A program made the position numbers and the translations under genes. From an uncultured Collinsella sp. (GTDB lineage: Bacteria; Actinomycetota; Coriobacteriia; Coriobacteriales; Coriobacteriaceae), in contig CABUDS010000027.1 of assembly GCA_902490405.1 (NCBI GenBank), forward strand, positions 1-31,088: a stretch of 31,088 nt of DNA, written 5' to 3'. This document shows positions 6,565 through 13,953 of the stretch, one piece after another; the stretch's first letter is position 1, and every line of letters starts with the position of its first letter. The notes beneath the pieces were generated by a model. The model saw nothing but the letters and a program-made list of their open reading frames with translations. It was not told the origin of the DNA and did no database searches.

Positions 6565-9060
6565 TTAGCTAATTCCCACAAACATGCAGCCCGAGGTGGC
6601 CCCGCGCAGGCGGGCGGCGGGCTTACGGCCGGCCTGCGCGGCCTCGACGGCGCGACGGACGCGTGCGACGGCGCGGCCCAACTCATCCGTCTCGAGCAGC
6701 GTGCCGTCCACCATAAGACGACGGACGCCGGCGTCGAGCAGCTGTGGCACCTGCGGCGTGAGGTCGATGGGGTAGGCGTCGTACAAGCGAGAGCGGCCAT
6801 GGATGTCGGTGCGCACGGGCATGACCTTGCCGTCGATATTCTTGAGCGACAACTTGCGGGCGCGCAGACGGCAGTTGGCGCAATCGTGGATGCAGCCATT
6901 GGCCACCTGCAGGATGCAGTGCTCGCTCGTCATAACGCGCGGGCGGCCGAACACGGTGATGCCCAGGGCTGCGGGCGCGGAGGTGCCAAGCGAGACGATC
7001 TCGTCGAGCGTGATCTCGGGCGAGAGCCAAAACGCGCCGGCTCCGCGCTCGGCAAGTGCCTCCATGCAAGGGGTGTTGTGCACGGGCAGGCAAGAGCGGA
7101 TCTCCGCCGTGGCGCCAACCTGGGCGGCCAGGGCAAGCTCAGAGATGTTGCCAATAGCGACCGTGGCGCCGGCAACAACCCACGGGTCGACGCGTACGTG
7201 GTCAACGGCGCGGCAGACCTCGTCGAGTACGGGTACGATGCCCTGCTCAAGCGCATCGGCGGGGGAGAGCTCGGCCGCATCGAGCGCGTCGGTGGTCATG
7301 TAGATGCGCGTTGCACCCTCGGCGCGAGCGGCCTCGGCGGCCTCGAGCGAGGTGACGGTGGCGCAGATCTGCGGCTCATCGCGGTAGTGCTCGGGCGCGG
7401 GGCGGGAATCACTGGTGACAATCGCCGGCAGCTCGAGCGTGCGGGCACGCTCCTCGTACGGCGCCAGAATGGCCTTTTCCAGCGCCTTGCAAGCGGCGGT
7501 GCGTACCTTGTGCACAGCGGAGAAGCCCATGCCGCAGCCTTCATCGAGCGCCACATCAAAGCTCGCGGCCTCAAAGGGAGAGGAGCCCATGCGGCCCACA
7601 TGCTCAACCAGATCGGATGCCTCGACGGCGCGGGTCTTGGCAGCCTCGACGGTAAAGCCCGTGGCCGTGGCCGTAAGCGATGGGGCGTCGCAGCAGGTGA
7701 GCGTGACGACAAACGGTTCGCCCAAACGCGCCACAACGGTTACATCAACGGCGCGGCGGCGCAGCACGTCGCGCTTGAGCGCGGCGCCGGCGGCGTCGAT
7801 GGCGCGCTGGCTGCGGATGATGCGCACGCGGCAGCCCTCGGGCATGCTGCGGGGCACGCGACATTCGATGATGTCACCGGCGGCGGCATCATCGGTAGCG
7901 ATAGTGGTTAGGAACTGATCGAACTCGTCGTCGTGGCGAAGTTCCAACAAGTCGCCCTTGCCCACGGGCTCAAACAGCTCAATGCGGGCGATGGCGGCGC
8001 GGCGACGACGATCGTCGGGTTTGAGCCCGCGCACGTCGCGGTTGGCCAGGCGGCTGCCCAGTACCGTGCCCACAATCTGGCCGCGGTTGTTGGAGCGCTC
8101 GTAACTCATCATCTCGTCGCCCGAGGTGCCGTCCTGATAGGCGTGCGTAAAGTCGCGGTTAAAGCAGCGCTTGAGTTGGCGCTGGCGAGCGGCGTCCTCG
8201 TGCTTATCTACGGCGACCCCGGCCAGCATGTCATCGATTTGATGACGATACACATCGACGATGGAGTACACGTAATCGGGCGCCTTCATGCGGCCCTCGA
8301 GCTTGAGCGATGCGGCGCCGGCGTCATACAGACGGCGAACGAGCTGCGAAGTGTTGGTGTCGCGCGGGCATAGAGCGCGCTCGCGTCCGGCAGGGGAGAG
8401 CGCGCGGCCGTTCTCGTCGATCAGCTCGTAAGGCAGGCGACAGGGCTGAGCGCACATGCCGCGGTTGGCCGAGCGGCCCGCCATGGCAAAGCTCGATAGC
8501 AGGCACAGGCCCGAGTAGCAAAAGCAGATGGCGCCATGGCTAAAGACCTCAAGGTCCACATCGGGCGCGGCATGGTGAATGGCGGCGATCTCGTCGATGG
8601 AAAGCTCGCGCGAGAGGGTCACGCGGTCAGCGCCCTGCTCGCGGCACCAGATGGTTCCACGGTCATCATGGATGTTCGCCTGGGTCGAGATGTGTGTCTC
8701 GATGCCGGGCATGGTGTGCTTGACCTCAAAGAACAGGCCCCAGTCCTGGATGATAAAGGCGTCGGCGCCCAGCGTGGAGCAGCGGTGGATGAGTTGCAGT
8801 GCGTCGCCCAGCTCGGACTGCTTGATGACGATGTTGACCGTGACATAGACGCGCGAGCCGGCCAGGTGTGCAGCACGGCAGGCCTGCTCAAAGGCCTCGT
8901 CGGTAAAGTTCGTTGCCTTGCGGCGGGCGTTGAAGCTGCCCATGCCACAGTAGATGGCGTCTGCCCCGGCAGCGAGTGCGGCGGCAAAGGGTTCCGGGCC
9001 TCCGGCGGGGGCCAAGAGCTCGGGTCTGCGGTTGGTGGTTCGACTGGCGGTTGCGGTCAT
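6565..9060 (-). CDS. Peptidase U32-family protein, RlhA-like (23S rRNA hydroxylation)
   Basis: This is an 831-residue protein. The N-terminus ELLAPAGGPEPFAAALAAGADAIYCG is the U32 opening. The family signature follows around residues 170-215, as EVFSHGAICFCYSGLCLLSSFAMAGRSANRGMCAQPC, whose cysteines are the expected iron-sulfur ligands. A collagenase-like DUF3656 region occupies the middle. E. coli RlhA (YdcP, about 650 residues) hydroxylates C2501 of 23S rRNA. This protein is about 180 residues longer and ends in a second U32-like segment with EHCILQVANGCIHDCANCRLR. Older databases call the family collagenase-like protease. AAAGGCAGGA precedes the ATG, and a TATACT -10 candidate lies at 9094-9099 on the minus strand. 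Confidence 0.88.
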   Translation of the reverse strand: MTATASRTTNRRPELLAPAGGPEPFAAALAAGADAIYCGMGSFNARRKATNFTDEAFEQACRAAHLAGSRVYVTVNIVIKQSELGDALQLIHRCSTLGADAFIIQDWGLFFEVKHTMPGIETHISTQANIHDDRGTIWCREQGADRVTLSRELSIDEIAAIHHAAPDVDLEVFSHGAICFCYSGLCLLSSFAMAGRSANRGMCAQPCRLPYELIDENGRALSPAGRERALCPRDTNTSQLVRRLYDAGAASLKLEGRMKAPDYVYSIVDVYRHQIDDMLAGVAVDKHEDAARQRQLKRCFNRDFTHAYQDGTSGDEMMSYERSNNRGQIVGTVLGSRLANRDVRGLKPDDRRRRAAIARIELFEPVGKGDLLELRHDDEFDQFLTTIATDDAAAGDIIECRVPRSMPEGCRVRIIRSQRAIDAAGAALKRDVLRRRAVDVTVVARLGEPFVVTLTCCDAPSLTATATGFTVEAAKTRAVEASDLVEHVGRMGSSPFEAASFDVALDEGCGMGFSAVHKVRTAACKALEKAILAPYEERARTLELPAIVTSDSRPAPEHYRDEPQICATVTSLEAAEAARAEGATRIYMTTDALDAAELSPADALEQGIVPVLDEVCRAVDHVRVDPWVVAGATVAIGNISELALAAQVGATAEIRSCLPVHNTPCMEALAERGAGAFWLSPEITLDEIVSLGTSAPAALGITVFGRPRVMTSEHCILQVANGCIHDCANCRLRARKLSLKNIDGKVMPVRTDIHGRSRLYDAYPIDLTPQVPQLLDAGVRRLMVDGTLLETDELGRAVARVRRAVEAAQAGRKPAARLRGATSGCMFVGIS

Positions 9061-9242
9061 ATCCTGCCTTTCAAAATGCTCAGATACTCAAAAGTATAGT
9101 GGCGCTGGCGCGACAGGCGATGCCCGTGGTCCAAGCGGGATAAAGTCTTCAGCAGCTTGGGGTGGCTGCCACAGAACAGAACCGTTCGGCGGTTCGGAGA
9201 AACCGTTGGGCGATAAATCTTTCTCGCACAATAATAAAATTC

Positions 9243-9271
9243 TTGCACAGCGCGAAATCCTTGGTTACTAT
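9243..9271 (+). promoter_or_regulatory. Probable sigma-70-type promoter of ridA
   Basis: TTGCAC (9243-9248) and TACTAT (9266-9271) are separated by exactly 17 bases, about 90 bases ahead of the ridA start. Transcription would begin near 9278, just before the inverted repeat at 9281-9326. Confidence 0.6.
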
Positions 9272-9280
9272 CCCAATCAA

Positions 9281-9326
9281 GCGCGGTGTTCAGACCGAAC
9301 TGTGCCTCCCGGTGTGAACACCGCGC
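9281..9326 (+). promoter_or_regulatory. Inverted repeat at the 5' end of the ridA mRNA
   Basis: GCGCGGTGTTC (9281-9291) and GAACACCGCGC (9316-9326) are perfect 11-base complements with a 24-base interior. Given the promoter just upstream, the transcript would begin with this stem. It may be a stabilising 5' hairpin, a regulatory leader or an operator. No U-run follows, so it is not an intrinsic terminator. Confidence 0.5.
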
Positions 9327-9360
9327 TCACGCTCTCTCAACTGATCGTAAGGAGAAAAAC

Positions 9361-9738
9361 ATGAGCAAGACCGTCGTGTCTTCCGATAACGCACCCGCAG
9401 CCATCGGACCGTATTCCCCCGGCATCCAGACCGGCAACATGGTGTTCCTGTCCGGCCAGCTGGGCATCGACCCCGCAACCGGCAAGCTGCCCGAGGGCGT
9501 CGAGGCCCAGGCCAAGCAGTCCCTCGCCAACGTCGAGGCCCTGCTGACCGCTGCCGGCACCACCTTTGCCGATGTCGTCAAGACCACGGTCTACCTGGCC
9601 GACATCGCCGACTTCGCCGCCGTGAACGAGATCTACGCCTCTAAGTTCGAGGCCCCGTTCCCCGCGCGCAGCGCCTTCCAGGTTGCCGCCCTTCCGGCTG
9701 GCGGTCTGGTCGAGATCGAGGTCGTCGCCGCTCTCTAA
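9361..9738 (+). CDS. ridA: RidA (YjgF/YER057c/UK114) family enamine/imine deaminase
   Basis: This 125-residue protein hydrolyses reactive 2-aminoacrylate-type enamines formed by PLP enzymes. Characteristic stretches are GPYSPGIQTGNMVFLSGQLGIDP, the alpha-helix VEAQAKQSLANVEALLTAAG, KTTVYLADIADFAAVNEIY, and FPARSAFQVAALPAGGLVEIEVVA. The Arg of ARSAF corresponds to the substrate-binding Arg105 of the E. coli protein. The start at 9361 has AAGGAG at 9350-9355; a longer frame from 9286 would include the leader hairpin and is rejected. The gene is monocistronic, with its own promoter and terminator. Its nearness to a purine-degradation locus is suggestive, because some versions of that pathway use a PLP ammonia-lyase, but this link is inference. 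Confidence 0.93.
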   Translation: MSKTVVSSDNAPAAIGPYSPGIQTGNMVFLSGQLGIDPATGKLPEGVEAQAKQSLANVEALLTAAGTTFADVVKTTVYLADIADFAAVNEIYASKFEAPFPARSAFQVAALPAGGLVEIEVVAAL

Positions 9739-9767
9739 GGCGTTGGCCACAACTAAACATGACATGC

Positions 9768-9806
9768 AAAAAGACCCTGCAGCGCGTGCGAGCTGCAGGG
9801 TCTTTT
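9768..9806 (+). terminator. Intrinsic terminator after ridA (bidirectional)
   Basis: A perfect 15-bp stem (9769-9783 with 9792-9806) with an 8-base loop carries AAAA on its left side and TTTT on its right. It lies between convergent ridA and the minus-strand regulator gene and can serve both. Confidence 0.88.
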
Positions 9807-9850
9807 GTCAAGTGACGGATCGCTTATGGAGCCGCGCTCCATTTTGCTTG

Positions 9851-10507
9851 TTAGCCTTCCTTGCGAACTTTTTGTAGGTAGCGGTAGACGCTGGGCTCCG
9901 AGATGCCGAGTGCGGTCGCGGCGCAGGCAACAGCGCCCTTGAGCATAAAAACGCCGTTGCCGTTAAGGTGGCGAATAACGTCCACACGATCGGCCTGCCC
10001 GAGCGAGGCGACATCCTGCCCGCGGCTTTCGAGCAGCTCGGAAATACTGCGGTCGATGAGCTCCTGTGTAGACTCCGAAAGACTTTCAACCTCGATAGAC
10101 GCGGGCTCCGCCTGCCTTGGCACAGCGTCGAAGCATGCCATGAGCTGCTGCGCCATGGCGTTGATGGAGCGCACGGTCGAGAGGTCGGTGTTGACGCAGA
10201 GCATACCGACGATCTCGTTATCCTCGCGGATAAAGTACGTCGCGGACTCCAGTGTCTTGCCACCGGCACCGCGCCCCTCGTAGCCCGTAATAAACGGCAG
10301 GTCGCGATACTTGGGGTCGTGCATGATCTTGAGCGCCAGATCGGTGGCGGGACCGCCGACCTTACGGCCGCTTACGATGCCGTTGCGAATATCGACGATG
10401 GCATGGTCGGGATCCGAGAAATCGTGCAGCACGATTTCGCTGTTTTTGCCGAGTATCTGCTCAAGGAAATCGACCATCGGCAAAAAGCGACGTACGGTCT
10501 CGTTCAC
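9851..10507 (-). CDS. YheO/DauR-like PAS and helix-turn-helix transcriptional regulator
   Basis: This 218-residue protein comprises an N-terminal YheO-like PAS domain and a C-terminal HTH. The PAS part is VNETVRRFLPMVDFLEQILGKNSEIVLHDF, IVSGRKVGGPATDLAL, and ESATYFIREDNEIVGMLCVNTDLS. The HTH (DauR/HTH_22 type) is GVFMLKGAVACAATALGISEPSVYRYLQKVRK. The GTG at 10507 is the best start: AAGGAG lies at 10514-10519, and family members begin at this NET segment. The frame stays open to an ATG at 10648, but that extension has no ribosome site and an unusual composition. The gene is divergent from the purine permease, so it probably controls the purine cluster; the ligand is unknown. Confidence 0.85.
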   Translation of the reverse strand: MNETVRRFLPMVDFLEQILGKNSEIVLHDFSDPDHAIVDIRNGIVSGRKVGGPATDLALKIMHDPKYRDLPFITGYEGRGAGGKTLESATYFIREDNEIVGMLCVNTDLSTVRSINAMAQQLMACFDAVPRQAEPASIEVESLSESTQELIDRSISELLESRGQDVASLGQADRVDVIRHLNGNGVFMLKGAVACAATALGISEPSVYRYLQKVRKEG

Positions 10508-10743
10508 GGGCAACTCCTTGGGATGAAATCGGAAATGTTCATAACAATTTTTTCTCATGGTAACACGGTGTCTATTGACTCGCATATTCGCAGGTACATT
10601 GCGTAATACGGACGAGCGGTAGGAATTTGGCGGTAAACGGTCGACCAAAAGAAAAGTTAGATGTTATTTTGACAAGACACTTTCCTGACCTGCAGAAATG
10701 CATAATCCCAGCTCAAGAACAGTCTGATAACAAAAAATTATTA

Positions 10744-10772
10744 TTGAGAATGAGAAAAATCTTTAATACGAT
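10744..10772 (+). promoter_or_regulatory. Probable promoter of the purine permease gene
   Basis: TTGAGA (10744-10749) and TACGAT (10767-10772) are separated by exactly 17 bases, in an AT-rich stretch 88 bases before the permease start. The 352-base intergenic (10508-10859) between the regulator and the permease should hold both divergent promoters and the operator. No purine riboswitch aptamer was recognised in it. Confidence 0.5.
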
Positions 10773-10859
10773 ATGCAACGAAGGCACAACCTCACCCCCG
10801 CACTGCGTCACAATAGAGCGTTAGATGCGAAAACAACTACTTCGAGGATTGGTGGTCAA

Positions 10860-12254
10860 ATGGCCCAGGAGACGGTTACGAACGGCACTGAAGCCCTGTT
10901 CACTCGCGAAGGCATGCCGCCCGTTAAGGAAATGATCCCGTGTGCCCTTCAGCACGTACTGGCATCGTTTGCCGGCATCATTACCCCGGCGGTCATCATG
11001 GCCGGCGTCTACGGCTTTAATAGCCAGCAGAGCACCGACATCATTCAGGTTGCGCTCATTCTTTCGGCGATCGACACGGCCCTTCAGGCCTTCGCTCCCT
11101 TCCGCCGCATCGGCGGCGGCCTGCCCATCGTCATGGGCGTCTCGTTCGCGTTCCTGCCGGCCCTGCAGGCCATGGGTGCCTCGGGCTTTAGCTTTGGTGC
11201 GCTGCTGGGCGGCGAGATTGTCGGCGGTGCCGTCGCGGTCCTCTTTGGTCTGGCCTACAGCAAGATTAAGTGGCTGTTCCCGCCCGTCGTGACCGGTACG
11301 GTCATCTTCTCCATTGGCGTCTCTCTCTATCCCACGGCCGTCAAGTACATGGCCGGCGGTATGGGTACGCCGCTGTGGGGCACTCCGCAGGCCTGGTGCG
11401 TCGCTCTTATCACCTTCGCCGTGGTCTTTGCGCTCGCCAACTTTGGCAAGGGCACGCTCAAGCTGGGATCCGTGTTCTTTGGCATGATCGTCGGCATGAT
11501 CGTCTCCATCCCCTTTGGCATGATCGACTTCTCCAGCGTCGCCACCGCTCAGGTCTTCGCCCTTCCCAAGCTCATGCCCTACGCGCTCGAGTTTGACCCC
11601 GAGGTCTGCATCACCCTCGCCGTCGTGTTCCCCATGGTTGCCATCCAGGTTATCGGCGACGTCTCCGCCGCCTGCCTGGGCTCCATCGACCGTATGCCCA
11701 CCGAGCGCGAGCTCTCCGGCGCTATCGTGTCCCAGGGCCTCACCTCTATGGTCGGCGGCCTGCTGGGCGGTCTTCCCACCAGCGCCCTTGGCCAGAACGT
11801 GGGCATCATCTGCTCCAACAAGGTCGTCAACAAGTGGGTCTTTGTGATCATTGCGGCCGTCTTTGCCATCGCCGGTCTGTTCCCGCAGCTCTCTGCCGTC
11901 CTTTCCGCTATCCCGCAGCCCGTCATCGGCGGTGCTACCGTGGGCGTGTTTGGCACCATCACCATGAACGGCGTGCGCATGTTCACCCGCGAGGGCCTCA
12001 CGCAGCGCACTACCACCATCGTCGGTACCTCCGTCGTCTTTGGCCTGGGTATCTGGATGGCCAGCGGTTGCCTTGCCGGTGAGGGTATGCCCGCCTGGGT
12101 GTCCACCGTCATCGGCTCCAATGCCGTAACCCCCACCGCCATCATGGCCATCGTCCTTAACCTGATTCTTCCGCAGACGCCGGTCGTGGCTCAGCACATC
12201 GATGCTGCCAAGGACGCTGCCGTGGATCTGGTCTTGCCCGAGAGCAAGAAGTAG
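10860..12254 (+). CDS. NCS2/NAT-family purine (xanthine/uric acid) permease
   Basis: This 464-residue polytopic membrane protein has some 12-14 hydrophobic segments. CALQHVLASFAGIITPAVIM is the family's TM1, with the conserved Gln-His. VVFPMVAIQVIGDVSAAC is the TM8 region. The NAT signature appears as ALGQNVGIICSNKV, so the usual QNxGxxxxTR/K is QNxGxxxxNK. Xanthine or urate is the likely substrate, because ssnA, ygfK and xdhD follow on the same strand; uracil is an alternative for the family. ATG 10860 starts MAQETVTNGTEALF, with GAGG about 14 bases upstream. An upstream in-frame ATG at 10773 lies right on the putative promoter and is less likely. Confidence 0.88.
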   Translation: MAQETVTNGTEALFTREGMPPVKEMIPCALQHVLASFAGIITPAVIMAGVYGFNSQQSTDIIQVALILSAIDTALQAFAPFRRIGGGLPIVMGVSFAFLPALQAMGASGFSFGALLGGEIVGGAVAVLFGLAYSKIKWLFPPVVTGTVIFSIGVSLYPTAVKYMAGGMGTPLWGTPQAWCVALITFAVVFALANFGKGTLKLGSVFFGMIVGMIVSIPFGMIDFSSVATAQVFALPKLMPYALEFDPEVCITLAVVFPMVAIQVIGDVSAACLGSIDRMPTERELSGAIVSQGLTSMVGGLLGGLPTSALGQNVGIICSNKVVNKWVFVIIAAVFAIAGLFPQLSAVLSAIPQPVIGGATVGVFGTITMNGVRMFTREGLTQRTTTIVGTSVVFGLGIWMASGCLAGEGMPAWVSTVIGSNAVTPTAIMAIVLNLILPQTPVVAQHIDAAKDAAVDLVLPESKK

Positions 12255-12449
12255 CCAATTCGGTGCTATTCGTCGGCGGGCGCATCGCCTCGTCCGCCGA
12301 CGTCATGCGGCGCCAAGCCGCACTTCAAAGGGTTTGTCCCTTTGGTGAAGCGTTGACGGGAGAGGGCCCGTTTCCGGTGTAGGCCGGCGCTTCGCACTCC
12401 GCCATGTCAGAGGTGTCAAACCCCGCCCCTGATGTTGAAGGGAGCATCC
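12255..12449 (+). promoter_or_regulatory. Structured 195-base intergenic leader before ssnA
   Basis: Successive hairpins are visible. CGTCGGCGG (12271-12279) pairs with CCGCCGACG (12294-12302), TGCGGC (12306-12311) with GCCGCA (12317-12322), and CAAAGGG (12326-12332) with CCCTTTG (12338-12344), the last extended by CTTC/GAAG. TTGAC (12353-12357) then faces GTCAA (12415-12419) around a GC-rich interior. None is followed by a good U-run. This could be a processed intercistronic RNA or a cis-regulatory element. I do not recognise it as a named riboswitch. Confidence 0.4.
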
Positions 12450-13805
12450 ATGCTTCTGGTCGCTAACGGTTCTGTCTTTACCCGCAATGCTCAGACCCCG
12501 TTCATTCCAAACGGTGCGGTCGCCATTGACGGAGATACGATCGTCGAAGTGGGCCCCGAGTGCGAGCTCAAGGCCAAGTACCCGGATGCCGAGTACGTCG
12601 ACGCCCGGGGCAACCTCATCATGCCCGGACTCATCAACTGCCACACCCACATCTACTCGGGTTTGGCCCGCGGCCTTGCCATTAAGGGCTGTAACCCTAC
12701 CAACTTCCTGGAGAATCTTGAGCAGCAGTGGTGGAAGATCGACGACAACCTGACGCTCGACGGCACCAAGGCCAGCGCCTATGCCACGATTCTTGACTCC
12801 ATCCGCGATGGCGTCACCACGATCTTCGATCACCATGCGAGCTTCTGCGAGATTCCGGGAAGCCTCTTTACCATTAAGGATGCCGCTCAGGATCTGGGCA
12901 TGCGTTCGTGCCTGTGCTACGAGGTCTCCGATCGCCGCGGCCAGGAAAAATGCGACCAGGCCATTGCCGAGAACGCCGAGTTTGCCCAGTGGGCCGCCAA
13001 GGAGCGTCGCGATAACGACAACCACATGATCGCCGCCATGTTTGGCGGACATGCCACCTTTACGCTGTCGGACGAGACCATGGATAAGATGGCCGAGGCC
13101 AACAACGGCCTGACCGGCTTCCACATCCATGTGTGCGAGGGCATGAACGATGTGTGGGACTCCCGCCTCAACCGCGGCGGCATCAGCCCCGTCGAGCGCC
13201 TGCTGCAGCACAATCTGCTGGGTCCCGACACCATGCTCGGCCACTGCATCCACGTGACGCCTGCCGAGATGGATATCGTCAAGGAGTCCGGTACCTGGCT
13301 CGTCAACAACCCCGAATCCAATATGGGCAACGCCGTGGGCTGCGCCCCCGTGCTCGAGTTCTTCCGCCGCGGCATCCCCGTGTGCATGGGCACCGACGCC
13401 TACACCCACGACATGCTCGAGAGCCTCAAGGTCTTCCTGATCATTCAGCGCCACAACGCCGCCATGCCCAACGTGGGCTGGTGCGAGGCCATGACCATGC
13501 TGTTCGAGAACAACGCCAAGATGGCCAGCAAGTACTTCGATCGCAAGCTCGGTGTGCTCGAGGCTGGCGCCGCTGCCGACGTCATCGTTATGGACTACAA
13601 GCCCTTTACGCCGCTGAGCGAGGAGAACATCGACGGCCACATGCTCTTTGGCATGATGGGCAAAAACTGCCGCACCACCATCATCAACGGCCGCGTCCTG
13701 TACAAGGATCGCGAGTTCGTTGGCATTGATGAGGACAAGATCAACGCGTGGACCATGGCCGAGTCCAAGAAGCTCTGGAGCACGCTCAACGATCGCGCCT
13801 ACTAA
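12450..13805 (+). CDS. ssnA: Putative aminohydrolase SsnA
   Basis: This 451-residue amidohydrolase-superfamily enzyme resembles SsnA. Metal ligands are visible as HTH (His65 and His67, in NCHTHIYSGLARGLA), FHIHVCEG (His225 and His227), GHCIHVTP (His265) and MGTDAYTHD (about Asp316). Long SsnA-like stretches include NFLENLEQQWWKIDDNLT and NNPESNMGNAVG. In gut bacteria ssnA is part of the anaerobic purine/uric-acid degradation cluster, where it is thought to deaminate or open a purine-derived ring. The ATG at 12450 has AAGGGAG just upstream and starts at MLLVANGS; the earlier ATG at 12432 overlaps that ribosome site. It is followed by ygfK on the same strand, as in the E. coli neighbourhood. 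Confidence 0.92.
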   Translation: MLLVANGSVFTRNAQTPFIPNGAVAIDGDTIVEVGPECELKAKYPDAEYVDARGNLIMPGLINCHTHIYSGLARGLAIKGCNPTNFLENLEQQWWKIDDNLTLDGTKASAYATILDSIRDGVTTIFDHHASFCEIPGSLFTIKDAAQDLGMRSCLCYEVSDRRGQEKCDQAIAENAEFAQWAAKERRDNDNHMIAAMFGGHATFTLSDETMDKMAEANNGLTGFHIHVCEGMNDVWDSRLNRGGISPVERLLQHNLLGPDTMLGHCIHVTPAEMDIVKESGTWLVNNPESNMGNAVGCAPVLEFFRRGIPVCMGTDAYTHDMLESLKVFLIIQRHNAAMPNVGWCEAMTMLFENNAKMASKYFDRKLGVLEAGAAADVIVMDYKPFTPLSEENIDGHMLFGMMGKNCRTTIINGRVLYKDREFVGIDEDKINAWTMAESKKLWSTLNDRAY

Positions 13806-13820
13806 TTACAAGTAGATTTG

Positions 13821-13854
13821 CGCGCGTCAGATGTTTCGCCGCATCCGACGCGCG
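13821..13854 (+). promoter_or_regulatory. Intercistronic hairpin between ssnA and ygfK
   Basis: CGCGCGTC-A-GATG (13821-13833) pairs with CATC-C-GACGCGCG (13842-13854), 12 pairs with one internal mismatch, 18 bases after the ssnA stop. There is no U-run, so an RNA-processing or stability role is more likely than termination. The palindrome AGCGCT and GC-rich inverted sequences follow up to the ygfK ribosome site. Confidence 0.45.
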
Positions 13855-13953
13855 TATAGGTGACCTCCGCGGGGTCGCCGGCGCTGTGCTAGCGCTACAC
13901 CGTATTTGCGCCCGCCGCGCGGTCTCGCCGGGCGTTACAGAGAGGAGCTCACT

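Noticed and set aside
10508..10648. N-terminal extension of the YheO-like regulator to ATG 10648
   Set aside because: The GTG at 10507 has an ideal AAGGAG and matches where the family starts. The extension has no ribosome site and would run into the divergent promoter region.
10508..10859. Purine riboswitch upstream of the permease
   Set aside because: No conserved guanine/adenine aptamer loops or three-way junction could be found; the region looks like a promoter region.
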